A stretch of 64,000 bases of DNA from Tupaia tana (lineage: Eukaryota; Chordata; Mammalia; Scandentia; Tupaiidae). Positions within the stretch are counted from its first letter, which is position 1; every line of letters begins with the position of its first letter. The position numbers and the translations under genes were made by a program. Below the pieces are notes generated by a model that saw nothing but the letters and a program-made list of their open reading frames with translations, did not search any database and was not told the origin of the DNA. Shown in pieces: positions 32,694-44,356 of this stretch. The stretch spans positions 22,454,891-22,518,890 of the forward strand of contig JAKSZU010000025.1 in assembly GCA_026018925.1 (NCBI GenBank), in the 5' to 3' direction.

Positions 32694-33078
32694 CCAATTT
32701 GTCTTAGTCCATTTCTACAAAGCTAATAGAAATATCTAAGCCTTTGTGATTTTATAAAGACAGAAGTTTATTTACAAGTCACAATACTGGTAGCTAGAAA
32801 ATCCAAAGGCCTAGGTTTATTAAATGACTGACAGAAGCACAGATAATGGGGCATATGTACAGAGAGAGAGCAAACAGCTCTCACGAGAAGTGACCTCTTC
32901 TCATGAGATCTAAAATTCACTGGCTCTCATGAAACATTGTTAATCTATTCACGAAAGTGTTGCTTCAATGATGCAATCACCCAAAACCAATCCCCAATCA
33001 ATAGGCATCACTACCTCCCAACATCAAATTCCAAAACCTGAAACGTTGGGGACAAAACAGGATCCAAACCATAACACT
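32694..33078 (-). mobile_element. MaLR 5' LTR
   Basis: Plus-strand GTCTTAGTCCATTTCTAC to GGATCCAAACCATAACAC is the reverse complement of a MaLR LTR (MST/THE/MLT1-like), with GACCTCTTCTCATGAGATCT and CACCCAAAACCAATCCCC in place. Confidence 0.78.
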
Positions 33079-33272
33079 TCATCTTCCACCATGTGAACAT
33101 ACAATGAGAATATTCCCATCTCTGATGCAGGATATAGGTCTTTATCAGTCACTGAATCTACCAGAGTCTTGGTCTTGGACTTCCCAGCCTCCAGAACTAT
33201 GAGAAATAAATTTCTGTTGTTTATAAGCTCCCCAGTTTATAGTATTTTTGCTATAGTAGCCCAAATGGATGA
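33079..33272 (+). mobile_element. MLT1-type LTR 3' half
   Basis: CTTCCACCATGTGAACATAC, CAGCCTCCAGAACTATGAG and AATAAATTTCTGTTGTTTAT are the plus-strand 3' half of an MLT1-class LTR. Its 5' half is not adjacent; the opposite-strand MaLR element may have inserted into it. Confidence 0.78.
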
Positions 33273-33519
33273 AGACATTACCACAGGAACACACTGATTC
33301 AACCCTGCCCTTCCTCTACCACAGATGGATTGGTTTTTATGCTTTCTATACACATTCCCACCGTTTCCTTGGCTCGTTAGTCCAGTGTATCAAATCCTTT
33401 CTCAATAAAGAAAATATATTAAGAGCTAAAGCTCTAATTCAAGATAAGAAGAGATACTGCTCTATGTTTGCTATTCCCCTGAGGATAGTTTCAGTGTCAG
33501 GTAGGTGTGCCAGATAACA

Positions 33520-33640
33520 CTAAGGCAGAGCAGGAGAGTGGCAAGGAGCTGAGTGTTCGGCCTCGGGCAATTCTGTGTGGACTTCGTTTGCTTATCAGTT
33601 AAAAGGGGATGATAACATTACCTTCTTTTAAGATCCTATA
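33520..33640 (-). mobile_element. MIR fragment
   Basis: CCTCGGGCAATTCTGTGTGG, TTCGTTTGCTTATCAGTTAA and AAGGGGATGATAACATTACC follow the minus-strand MIR order. Confidence 0.6.
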
Positions 33641-33642
33641 TT

Positions 33643-33892
33643 GGGCCAGCTGGTGGCACAGTGATTGAGGCTGCTGGATCCCACATGGTCGATGGTGCAA
33701 ATCAAATCCCAAACCCAGAAGTTTGAGAAACATGCCAGTTACATGTGCCCAAAATGCCAAAAGTACAAATGGAAGAAATGGAAGAGAAGAATTATGGCAT
33801 GACCATCCTCCCGAGAGGTACTTTCTCACTATCCCTTTCTCTCTCCCCCCCCCCCCCCCCCCGCAATGAGTGCATGTATCCTGTAACAAAGA
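33643..33892 (+). mobile_element. SINE-A-like copy with poly-C tract
   Basis: GGGCCAGCTGGTGGCACAG head; the CT-rich end has become a 17-base run of C (33846-33862) before ATGAGTGCATG. Confidence 0.83.
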
Positions 33893-33899
33893 AAAAAGA

Positions 33900-34680
33900 T
33901 CTGACAGTGCCTGTCTCATGGTCAGTGTCCAGTGAATGCCAGTGGCCAGCTTTCTTTAGTATTAGGTCCGGCACGGGCTGTGCTATCATGGCTGGCCTTG
34001 TCTGTCTAGTGCATGGTGAAGTCTTCCACAGTCTGAGTTACAGCCATTCATTTCCCCCAAAATCATCTCATTTCTTCCTTTTGAACTTTATTTTTATTTT
34101 TGGTGAATCATTTTCTCTTTGGTAAAGACTAAAGGTGACTTTGAATTATATTTATTTTTCCCCTGTGTGTTAGCAACAAGGCTCAGTGGAGTAATCAACA
34201 AGCAATATAAACAAGCTCGAAGATGTTTTCATGCACCTAATAAGAATTAATGAAATCATTTTGACCTCTATCTCATGGGGTGCCAACCAGTGTGATTCTT
34301 CAGGGTGACTTTCAGCCACCTGTCAGTTTACTTGTACAACATCTCCCTGATTTAATGAGAAAAATCATTAAGATATTTTTATTAACTGCCAGAAGCAATG
34401 CTAACAAGAGGAGAGAGAGATTGAACCAGGAAGATCTGGTTTTGCTTACAGAGAAACATCGGGAATTCACACACATGAACAGGACATGTAGATAGCAAGA
34501 AATGAAACGAAACATCACCCCAGGAGTGCTCAACCAGTGGAGTATTACATCAAAAGCAGGTAAGGAGCTCAATGAAGGAGTCTGAACTTGTGTTCAAGGA
34601 TAACACATTTAACTGCCTTTTAGGGTGGGAATCAAATTTGAATATATTAGCTCCAAGATATATTCCAACCAGATCTTGTC
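33900..34680. other. Intergenic, no gene seen
   Basis: No nameable repeat or coding frame. The 34280-34495 frame lacks any known motif. Confidence 0.45.
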
Positions 34681-34689
34681 CTAAAGTTT

Positions 34690-35460
34690 GGAAATATATG
34701 CCTTCATGGAGTTTACATTCTAGTAGGAGGTGACAGACAAAAATAATCAAATATATGAATGAATATATTGCATGGGGGTGATCATTGGTCATATGATGGA
34801 GGTAAGCCAGGTAATGAAGTGGAGAGAATGGGGTGGGAGGTGGAAGATCGTATTGTTTTAGAAATGGTGGTCAGGAAGACCTTTTTCATGAAGTGATTGA
34901 GATTTGGATAAAATAAAATACCAGCCATGCAGGCACCTGTAAGAACTCTTTGCAGGAGAGGGACATAAACTTCAGCACAGAGCCCCTAGGGCAGGCGCAG
35001 CTTGGCGTGTTGGAGGAGCCGTGAACAAGTAGGGAGGACAGTGCATTTGGGGCATGGAGGAGGAGAAATGGAAATGGAGTAGGAGCTGAAGTCAAAGAGG
35101 TGGTGGAGTGGGTGAGTGCTGGGGCATGGCAGGATACAGAATGGCTTTTGGGCTTTTCTGTGACATCAGAAGTGACAGGAGTGACACGAGAAGCCACTAG
35201 GTAGTAATAACCAATTAGGAAACTTTTGCAATGATATAGCTGAGAGACGACGGTGGCTTAGACAGTGCAGGTCATGGCAGAATGGAGAGAAATGGTCAGG
35301 CTGTGGGTAATCTTGAAGGTAGAGCTGATAAGATTGATCTACTGATGGATTAGACATAGAATATGAGAATCAAGGATGATTCAAGAATGTGGCCTGACCT
35401 GAGCAACTGGGAGAAGGAGATGACATTTACCAAGATGAATGAGGAACAAGTCTGAGGTTA
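34690..35460 (-). mobile_element. L2 LINE 3' fragment
   Basis: Read on the minus strand the words follow the L2 3' end: CAATCACTTCATGAAAAAGG, CTTCCTGACCACC, then CACCTCCTACTAGAATGTAA near 34730 and AACTCCATGAAGGC. The upstream part has TTGCAAAAGTTTCCTAATTGG and CTACCTTCAAGATTACCC. Frames on this strand (34886-35357) are remnants of the reverse-transcriptase C-terminus. Confidence 0.8.
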
Positions 35461-35611
35461 GGGGTGGGCTCTGGCGAGAATTAAGAATTTGGTAGACCTA
35501 TCGGGCAGAGCCAGGATCTAGGGGAAGAAAATGAGGAACTAGCCTTGTGCACCAAATATAGGGGTCCCCCCAAAACTCCGTAATCAAGATAAATAATAAC
35601 TGAATGCAACA

Positions 35612-35832
35612 TTTTTAAAATTTTGCTACAGACACATGTGCTCACTAGAGAGAGACAAAGAGGGAGAAAAATGAGGAAGCAACCCCAGGGGAGGTAGCTA
35701 CACTGCAATCCCTTCTCCCCCCATTCTTTTATTGGGATTTGGGGCATGCATGCACGTGCACCCAGGATGATTTTTGAGCTGCCAGGTCCTGGACTTGAAT
35801 GTCTCAGTCAGCCATGTGGAAGGAGTGTTGGG
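35612..35832 (-). mobile_element. SINE-A-like copy
   Basis: CACTGCAATCCCTTCTCC, TTTTTGAGCTGCCAGGTCC and CAGCCATGTGGAAGG on plus. The 5'-most head bases are missing. Confidence 0.82.
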
Positions 35833-35899
35833 TGAGAGATAGAAGGGTCAGGAAAGGCTGAAGCTGTGTGTCAGACAGAATCTGGCAGGGGTAGGTTAG

Positions 35900-36410
35900 A
35901 GTGTACTAGTCTCATTTATACTGGCTGTAATAAATGAGAGCGTCTTAACAGTGAAAGTGTATTTCTCACCCATGTCACAGGCAACACGTATTTGAGGGGA
36001 GTGGGGAGGCAAGACTCTGCTCTATACAAGTCACTCAAAACTCCTGCTTCTTCCAGCCTGTGGCTTTTCTCCTTTCAGGGCTTCATTGGACTCTGCTGTT
36101 GGTGGAGGAGGAAAAAGCACGGAGGATCTTGTGGGATGTGCTTTAGGGCCAGGTGAGAAGGCATCTCTCATACCACTCCTGCCCACACTCCACCGGCTGT
36201 AACTTAGTCTGTGGTCCCATGGAACTGCAAGGGCAGCTGGGGATTGATGTCTCTGAGCCCAGGAGTTAAAATGTGTGCCACTGTCTCTACAGGGTCAAGA
36301 TTCTCGAAGCTGCTTCTTTCTCCTGTGGGATGTTTCCGTGCGTCCTGTGGAGTTGTCCCTTGCGACTGCAGCTTCCTAATGTGGAGAGCTTCCAGTCTGC
36401 CTGACTGATT
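35900..36410 (-). mobile_element. Probable MLT-class LTR
   Basis: AGTGAAAGTGTATTTCTCACC, GGCTTCATTGGACTCTGC and CACACTCCACCGGCTGTAAC resemble an old MLT1-like LTR in reverse orientation. Heavily diverged; limits approximate. Confidence 0.45.
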
Positions 36411-36945
36411 ATAATTCCTCAGGAGCCTGTGGGACTCTGTCCATTCATTCCATCGATCAGGGTCACATTACCTCTCCAGAATTCTCGAGTGGAGTCCAAA
36501 TGACCCCAAGCTGAATCCCTCTGACTGCTGCCCAGCAGGTGGCTCTAGTCCCCATCGGGATGTAGTCTGCTGCCCGGCAAACCTCTCCATTCAGCGACCT
36601 TAGGCTGCTTCGCCCAGCCACCTGCCCACGGGATTTTTCAGAAGTGGGTCAAATACAAACCCCTGTCCTCCTTTGACTGCAGGGGATGGCATGCTCCAGC
36701 ATTTGCCCTGACATGGGAGGACCCTGCTATCCTCTCAGAGGAGAGACAGAACACACAAGGCCTGCGATTTTCTCCAATAGAGATCCTCAGCCTTGGTTCC
36801 ACAAGAGCAGCCGCTGCGACATCATGAAGCAGATTTTTCAAAATACACTTTGGGAGTCTTGCACAGCTGGTCGAGCATCTCACTCAGGAGAGTAGAGGTT
36901 CTGGACACCTTGGTTTACTCAGGGTGTATCTGCAATGCAATTTTA
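36410..36945. other. Intergenic, no feature seen
   Basis: Slightly GC-richer sequence without CpG clustering, splice-flanked frame or recognised repeat. Confidence 0.4.
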
Positions 36946-36949
36946 ATAT

Positions 36950-37209
36950 TTTTTTTAAGTTTTGCTACAGGATGTGTGCACTCATTGAACAGAGACAGAG
37001 AGGGGGAGAGAGAGAGGGAAAGTGAGAAATCAGCCCCCCAGGGGGATGGCCACACTGCACACCTTTTCCTCTAGTCTCCTCTTGGGATTTTGGGCACGTA
37101 TGCATACATGCCCAGTGTGATTTTCAAGCCAACCAGGTCCAGAACTCGAACCTCACAGTCAGCTATGTGGGACCCAGCCACATTACCATCAACACCACTT
37201 GCTGGCCCT
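36950..37209 (-). mobile_element. SINE-A-like copy
   Basis: GGGGGATGGCCACACTGC, TTTTCAAGCCAACCAGGTCC, AACTCGAACCTCACAG (B box) and CACCACTTGCTGGCCC on plus. Confidence 0.85.
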
Positions 37210-37319
37210 TAAATATTTTTCTTCAGGCAATCCTTTTTTTTTTTTTTTTTTTTTTTACACCCCCCTCCAATAAAAAAAGTCTCATTCTGCTTCTGGTCTT
37301 AGACATTTTGAGTCTCCAT

Positions 37320-37520
37320 TCCCAGTTCTTGCATTATTGAATAGCTGTGGGCATGGTACACAACAAGTTTGAGCCTCAGTTATTAATTTATTTATTTTTT
37401 ACCATTAAAATAGAGGAATGGTATTCAATCCATGGTGTCATTGTGGACAGTAAATAGAACATTATCTGTTAAAGCACCTAGTATTATGCCCGGATAGACT
37501 GAATGTTCAACAAGAAAGAT
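37320..37520 (-). mobile_element. MIR fragment
   Basis: TGAGCCTCAGTTATTAATTT, ACCATTAAAATAGAGGAATGG and AAAGCACCTAGTATTATGCC keep the minus-strand MIR order. Confidence 0.65.
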
Positions 37521-37524
37521 CTGC

Positions 37525-38520
37525 TTCACTTCTATTCTTGAACACAGATTTCCAAGCTGTTAGCAAAACACATCTTATGTGTTTGCAAAAACCCATAAAG
37601 CAACAGTTGTAAATTTAGGCTTAAAGTTAACAAACCACTTTGAAGTTAACAGACCACTAGCAAGAGGATGAATTTGCTGGAGCTCAAACCCCAACTTTCC
37701 CTTTCATGCGCCTCTGTGTTGGATGTTCTAATTTTGAAGGCGGCAGGCCACTTATTTCAAGTAAATAAGAGCTAGGAACAAAAACGAAGTTTAGGTTTTT
37801 ACTTCTCTTTAGCCACCCCAAGCCCAGTCCTGTATAAACACTGCCAAACTGTAAAAGCACCACCTACTGCTCCTGGGAAGGTTTTTTCTGATGGAAAATG
37901 CCCTGGGTAGACTGATGTGTTTTGAAACAAAGAAAGAAAATATGGCCAGCGTGCAACAGGCAAATGGGTGCCTTGTGGCATTGAGATAATACTCAGCCCT
38001 GACAGAACCAGGGAGCCCTGTCAACTGTGCATCTATCAGGACCGAGAAATGGGTGGCCCTGAGCCTTAATCCAAACCCGCCATATGCATTAACACAACCA
38101 AACTGCCAGCGAGCCTGAAGGGTGGTGTAACCTACCGGGTGGTTTCTCTCAAGCTGTTTTCCCACTCTTTTTGCTGGGAAAAAATGAACGGGTTGTGAAA
38201 AATGGGTAGCTTGGCGGAAGTTTCAGCTGTTTCCGATCCCAGTGGCTTTGATCAGCTCCCAGTGAACATTGGGGTGTGTGACAGGCTCAGCAATGAGCTC
38301 ACCTAAGTGAGAAATAACACAGAAGAGGCAGGTCACTGGGCCCAAGTGTCACCTTTGCTGCTAAAGATTAGTGACGGGCAGATCTGCAGGTAAGCAGATT
38401 TCCTTATTCTGAACCACGGGACTGAAAGCACCTGCCCAGTCCTGGTCCTCACTGCCACAGCCACCTTCCTTCCCACTCGGGGGCAGAAGCCAGTACAACA
38501 GGCTCTCAAAGAGCAGAGGG
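37525..38520. other. Intergenic, no gene seen
   Basis: About 1 kb without recognised repeat. Open frames at 37809-38165 and 38333-38587 (minus) have no known motif. Confidence 0.45.
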
Positions 38521-38526
38521 AAGGAG

Positions 38527-38698
38527 GTGCAGGGGTGGTGCAATGGATCCGTTCTGGATTAACACGACTAGGTCCCACGAACCCCATGACCCAGGCTGGT
38601 TAAGACTGAGTGGAGGATCATGGTGCAAGGACCCTACTGGGGTGCCTGACCCTGCCTCTCTGCCTCTCTCTGTCTCCTACAGAATAAATAGATTAAGT
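38527..38698 (+). mobile_element. SINE-C copy
   Basis: GGGGTGGTGCAATGGATCC head, GAGTGGAGGATCATGGTGC, GACCCTACTGGGGTGCC, CT-rich run and AATAAATAGATTAAG tail. Confidence 0.65.
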
Positions 38699-39225
38699 TA
38701 GAAAACAAAAAAGGCACAGGGACAGGAGAGCAGCTGAGCTTGGACAGTTAATTCTCCCTTCTACCAATCAGATATTTATCTTCTCAGGCTCCAGGAGTGA
38801 AATGGGTAAAAGGAGCCAGAGACAAGGCGCAGATGAGGAAGAAGCCTAGCGGGTACTGTGGTGGGACCAGAGACGACATAGAGAAGCGTGTGAGCGGCCA
38901 CTGCGGCCTCCCAGACTGGCCAAGGAGTACTCTTGCTAACAGTTCTCCAGGTCAGAGCCCTCCAGGCAGCCACAGCAGCCACGTGGAGCTGACTTCTCGA
39001 GAGAAGCCTCTTTCTGTATTTCTAGCCTTATATTTCCATCCAGATGCAGGGTGCTTCTGCCTGCATGCCATCAGTCTCCCCAGCGACCTTGTGCGGTTTT
39101 TGGAAAGAGCTCTCTTAGGCTGTTATTTAGCTAAGGAGGAAATGGAAACTCAAGCAGTCTCTAGTAAACAAAATTCACTGCTCCTCCATAGCCCGCGGTG
39201 TTCTCCAACTGCCAACTTTATTTCT

Positions 39226-39474
39226 TTTTTTTTTTTTAGGTTTTGCCATAGGGCACATATGCTCAACAGAGAGAGAGAGAGTGAGAGAGAAAGCGAGAAA
39301 TCATCCCCCAGGGGGGATGGCCATGACCGCATCCCTTCTCCTCCACTCTCCTCTCAGGATTCCGGGCATGCAAGCACACACCTAGTTTGATTTTCAAGTT
39401 GTTGGGTCCAGAACCCAAATTGTGGTTGCCCATGTGGGAGTCTGGCACCTTAACCACCACGCCACCCGCTGGCC
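39226..39474 (-). mobile_element. SINE-A copy
   Basis: T-run, TTTTGCCATAGGGCACAT, CCCCCAGGGGGGATGG and CACGCCACCCGCTGGCCC. Part of it is read through by a spurious 197-codon frame (38797-39390). Confidence 0.9.
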
Positions 39475-40004
39475 CTATTACATGCTATTTTAAATTTGAA
39501 CTGGAAACACCGAGAAATAGGATGACTGGAGCCGAGTCATATTGTTGATGGTTCTCGAGAAGAAAGAAACACACATATACAAAAACCCGAGGCTGGAGGC
39601 TGGCACACACATTTCCTCGGGGTGCTCTGGTTCCTGCTTTTCTGGAGAACTAGGTGTTGATGCCTTCATTGGATATAGTTACCTCTTAGCAAATATCCTT
39701 CCTTGCTTAGGCTGGTTTGAGTTGCCTTTCAGTGACAAGAACAAGAAGGCTCTGACAAAGACAGAGGCCCTTGTGGCTTACTCAGCTACCTCCACACCCA
39801 GTGACACAACCAACATTTGAAGCCAGGCACTGTTTCCAGGCCTTGAAGAAGTTTTAACTGCACCTGCTGCCTTGCAGCAGGAAGGCTGCCGTCTGCAGTT
39901 GTCTGCCTCCTCATCTCTGACACCTCTCTTCTCACGCCTGGCCCCAAAATCACCTGCTGGACTGTGACAGGCCACAGGCCTGGGAGACAGCCACCCCTGG
40001 GCAT

Positions 40005-40165
40005 GGATTCTGCTCATCCACTATCAGCTGTATAACTTGGTAATGTTATTGTGTCAGCTTGAGGCTCAGTTTCCTTGTGGATCAAACAGTGAAAATGATA
40101 GGTCTGGGGGTGAATGGGGTCACTGGAAATACTTAACATAGCCCTGAACTAAGTGGGAAATGAGT
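40005..40165 (-). mobile_element. MIR fragment
   Basis: ATCAGCTGTATAACTTGG, GAGGCTCAGTTTCCTTGTGG, GAAAATGATAGG and ATACTTAACATAGCCC. Confidence 0.65.
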
Positions 40166-40424
40166 CCTAGCAGAAATCATATACAGCTGATCCTCATAGT
40201 TACAAATCCTTTATCTACTCATGACAATTTATTGGTAACTCCAAAATTAATACGTGCAATGCCTTTGAAGTCATTGATGGACAAATGCAGTGTCATAAGG
40301 CTGTCCCACACCAGCCATGTTCCCAGCTGAGGCTAAATAGGGTGACCTGCCTTTTTGGTTCAGCTCTTAGACTGCAAGCAAGTGTCTTTTGTTATCTGGT
40401 GGGGCTTTTAGATTTTTGTTTTTT

Positions 40425-40642
40425 AAGTTTATCCATTTATCTCTACCAATAAAAAGAGAAAGAAACAAAGGTAGAAGGGGGCACCTCTGCCCGTCCACCC
40501 CCAGCCTCAGACATCAGGGACATGGGCGAGTGTGAGTGTACTGGGTATGTACAGGGAGGGTTCGGGATGTGAGCCCTGGACCTTCCCATTTGGCTCCTGC
40601 ATCATGAAACAGTGTGCTACCACTGTGTCATTGCTGGTCCCT
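40425..40642 (-). mobile_element. SINE-C copy
   Basis: Minus-strand head GGACCAGCAATGACACAGTGG, GGGAAGGTCCAGGGCTCAC, GAACCCTCCCTGTACATACC and a CT-rich end. Confidence 0.65.
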
Positions 40643-40649
40643 AACAGTC

Positions 40650-41650
40650 TGTTCAACACTATTTTTTCCACATTTGTGCTTTCTGATGGTCAAAAATGGC
40701 CCCCATGCATGGTGCTAAAGCTCTCCTAAGCAGAAGGACATCGTGTACTTATAAAGAAAACGCATGTGTTAGGTAAGTTTTGTTCAGGAATCAATTATAC
40801 ACCGTTGGCCTTGTTAAATAAGGTGTCTTTAGATATAAACACCCACAAGACAAGGATATTGATCAGCTGATGAATATGTTGTCATCAGAGCCCTACAGGA
40901 ACCTGACGCTGTTTTTTCCCTAGAAATAGCAATTCAATATGTGCTAATTCAGTGTTCATGGCCATTTTATACAATATAACTATAATGAATAATGAGAATG
41001 AAGTTTAATAAAATTCACGATATTAACGATCAGAGATATTATTATTATTATGGATGATCTGGTTGTGAAGCAATGACTCTCAGCCCCCAGATCTAGTGAT
41101 ATAAGTCAAAGCCTGTTACTGGGTAAGAGTTGCAGGAACAACTGAAATTGTGGATAAAGATGATGGCACAGTTGCCGGTCACCAGGGTCTCTGGTCACGG
41201 TGCCTTATTCAGCCCTTTCTAGATACAAGTGATCTGGTAAGCTTTTATTTCGGGCTCTCCAAACGTCTGTTGCAGGGTGTGGTCAGCCTGTTTTGATGGA
41301 GGTCAGAGAGATGTGATTTATTTTCACACTTGGTGAGGTTGCCAATGGAAAGTGTTTTAGCATGATGAAAGGGTTGGGGAAATTAGCTCTAGGAGAAAAG
41401 ACCAACAAAATTGGGTCATTTTCCTCCAGAAACGAGGAAGAGACATAATAGCTGTCCAACAAGTGCAGGAACTGTCTGTAAAGGTTTGGGTAGTTACGTC
41501 TCTCTGGTTGAGCTGTTGGTTCAGAAAAGACAGTCACTGGAGTGGAGATCTCTAAAGTTCATGAATTCCAAATTAATAATGAAATAATGAGCTACTCTTT
41601 TCTTTAAAAATAGCTTTTCTATTTCTACTGACAAAAACAAGTTTAATAAA
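40650..41650. other. Intergenic, no gene seen
   Basis: AT-rich, no repeat or coding signal that I can support. Confidence 0.5.
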
Positions 41651-41659
41651 AAAATCAAA

Positions 41660-41755
41660 ATATGTAAGGTACAGAGAGGCTGGGGGGATGTAAACCTGTG
41701 ACCTTCCCAAGCGGGTCCAGTTGCATTACTACTGCACCACTCTCAGACCCCATTA
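41660..41755 (-). mobile_element. SINE-C head fragment
   Basis: Minus strand reads GGGGTCTGAGAGTGGTGCAG, AATGCAACTGGACCCGC and GGGAAGGTCACAGG, matching the head of the copies at 28695 and 40425. Confidence 0.65.
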
Positions 41756-42264
41756 TTAATATTTTGATGACCATTCTTCCAGAACATTTTCTTTGTACAC
41801 CTTCTCTTATGGAGGAATCCTTGAGATAAATCCTCAAATTGAGTCCGACATCTTTGGCATGAAATTGTGATACTGTTTTCTTCTCATGGAAGCCAATGAG
41901 CAAAGTATACCAACCAAAACTGCTGACTCTTTTCCTTTAATAAAGGAAATTTAATGTCACCCACAAATCCTGAATTTAGAGTTCTTGTTTAGCAAGCTTG
42001 TTTATTTGTTCTTCTGATATGTACCTGTCTCCTCAACTTAGAACAAAGCTTATTCTTTTCATCCCAAATAGGAAAAGGGAAGTTTGCAGTGAATTTCTTC
42101 CTTGGTTCCCAGATGCTCCCCTAGGACAGAATTCCCTCTTCAGTTGTTAAGGGAAACCCGAGCATGCAGAGAGAGGGAGTCCTGCCTCTCATTCTTACTC
42201 CAAACCAAGACCAGCACCAAGCTCCAAGATAACTCAGCAAAAATTAGTTTTCCATCTTCAAGCA

Positions 42265-42520
42265 GGAACGAACACAGTGCCAAGAATATAAGCACAGTAG
42301 CAAATACCTGCGCAGCATTTACCATATGCCGGTGCTGCCCTAAGAATTTTAGACATTTACTCACTGAGACACCAACAAACCAAATAGGTTGCAAACAGCA
42401 TCCTTGTTTTACAGAAGAGAAAACAGAGGCACAGAAGACTTAAGGACCAAGACACTCCTCACTACACAAAGCTCTGACATGGTGGTAGAGCTCTGAACCT
42501 GAGTCTGCAGAGTTCACACA
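42265..42520 (+). mobile_element. MIR
   Basis: A nearly full MIR: GCATTTACCATATGCCGGTG, TAAGAATTTTAGACATTTAC, TGTTTTACAGAAGAGAAAAC, AGAGGCACAGAAGAC and GAGCTCTGAACCTGAGTCTG. Confidence 0.78.
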
Positions 42521-42709
42521 TGACTATTGGTGAACCACTTCTCGAATCTCATCTCACTATTATTTGGGAATTGCATTTATAGAAAACAAAGGCTTGAGAA
42601 CCCCAGGAATAAAAGGTGTACAAAATCCTTAAGGTTTGAAGACTGCTTATCTGAACAATGAAAATGAGAAGAGGCACAGAAAACAAGGCAAGGTGGGAAG
42701 GATGCAAGC

Positions 42710-42890
42710 AATAGTATTAGAAGGACCTGGCTGTGAATCTTGGCATGGCCACTTCTAAGCAACCTTATTTTGGAAAAAACATTTCACATGTCTAAGCGTC
42801 AGTTTGATCATCTGCCAAATGCGTGTGATGTTACTTGTCTCACAGGGTTGCTGACATGATGAGACACTGCAGAGATCTGTACTCTGTGCT
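42710..42890 (-). mobile_element. MIR
   Basis: GACCTGGCTGTGAATCTTGG, AGCGTCAGTTTGATCATCTG and CTTGTCTCACAGGGTTGCTG fit the reverse MIR order. Two MIRs of opposite strand lie within 200 bp. Confidence 0.75.
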
Positions 42891-43369
42891 CTGCCTTCTT
42901 GGTCCTCCAGCTCCTGTGAAGCCAAGTGTGGTCATTTCTACCCTCCTGCCCACATGCAGAACTCAAATCACTTTGCCAGAAGCATCCATAAGTAATGCAG
43001 ACTGTACTGAAGAATGTATAGGGAGTGAGGAAGAGTTCTGTGTACCATCCACCACAGCAAATGGACTTAGTGTTTCCACAACTCCTTCTCTGTTAACCTA
43101 CCATAGGAGGGGAGGGGTAAGGGGTGGCTTGAGCTCAAGGTCTCTTTTTCTCTTTCCCTCACTCTCCCTTCCTTTGCCTCTACTCTATATACTCTCAGCC
43201 TTTAGACTCCTCCTTCTTCCTCTGAGTTCTTTTAACCCAAAAAACTCCATCAAATTTTGATTACCATATTACTTTGGTTCTGAGCCAGCTCTAAATTCAA
43301 CTCACATATACAAACTTGACACACTCCTTAACAAACAAATGATCTTTCAGTTATATTATCAGGACCCAT

Positions 43370-43815
43370 TATCTTAGCTACCTATTGCTTCATAGTAAAC
43401 CACCCCAAAACTTGGGGGCTTCAAATAACAATGAGCATTGATTGTCTCCTTCATAATTCGTTGCATTGATTGAGCTCTGTCTGGTGGTTCCTCTGTTCAT
43501 CATGGTGTCTGCTGGCATTACAGTCATCTGCAGGTGGGCATGTACGAGATGGTTACATACCTGGCTGCAGGTGCAGCTAGCTCTCTGTTAGGAGGTGAAC
43601 TGGATCAGCTCAGTTCTTCTGCATGAAGAACTCTACTTGCTTGGGCTTCTCATGGCACAGTATCCTTCTTGAGTTCCAAGAAGGAACATTGCAGCAACTT
43701 AGCAAAGGCAGCATCTCTCTTAACTCACAGCCTTGGTAAAAGCCTACAGTAAATAATTCCATTTCTTTCTACTGATCAAAGCTAGAGCCAGCTCAGCTTT
43801 AGAGGAGGAGCAAAG
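43370..43815 (-). mobile_element. MLT1-type LTR
   Basis: TTAGCTACCTATTGCTTCAT, GTAAACCACCCCAAAACTTG and GGCATTACAGTCATCTGCAG, ending near TACTGATCAAAGC, follow the reverse MLT1-class LTR. Confidence 0.65.
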
Positions 43816-43877
43816 ATTCTGCACTATCTTTAACCCACCATCCCAATATCACCTTGAAAGAGGGTTATAAATAGCAG

Positions 43878-43879
<2 letters not shown>

Positions 43880-43965
<86 letters not shown>

Positions 43966-44192
43966 ATAGGGCACATGTGCTTGCCAGAAAGACAGAGAGA
44001 CAGAAAGTGAGAAATCACCCCCCAGGGGAACGGCCATGCCGCAATTCCTTCCCCTCCATTCTCCTCTCAGGATCTTGGGCACGCACGCACATGTACCCAG
44101 AATGAGTTTAAGCCACCGGGTCCAGGACTTGAACCGCGGTCAACTACATGGGAGTCCAGCAACACAGCCAATTATGCCAATTGCTAGTCCCG
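43880..44192 (-). mobile_element. SINE-A with very long A tail and CT tract
   Basis: A 39-base CT run (43881-43919) and a 43-base T run (43920-43962) precede GCTATAGGGCACATG. On the element's own strand this is an A tail followed by a GA microsatellite. Body and B box (TTGAACCGCGG on plus) are intact. Confidence 0.93.
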
Positions 44193-44356
44193 ATTTTCCT
44201 TTGACCTAGTCAAAATACTTGGCATATAATTCATTCCACTGGGCACAAGGAAGTCTCACTCTCCAATTCCATTCGCCACTGGTTTTGTCTCCAGTGCCTT
44301 ATCAGTTCAGCAAGAGTGACTGGGTAGAGCTTGGAGGCAGCTAGGCAGCTGACACA

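Noticed and set aside
35166-35357. Minus-strand frames at 34.9-35.4 kb as a gene
   Set aside because: They fall inside the L2 fragment and are remnants of its reverse transcriptase end.
38797-39390. 197-codon frame, the longest in the window
   Set aside because: Its C-terminal third is a reversed SINE-A, and the rest has no motif, conserved domain or exon signals.
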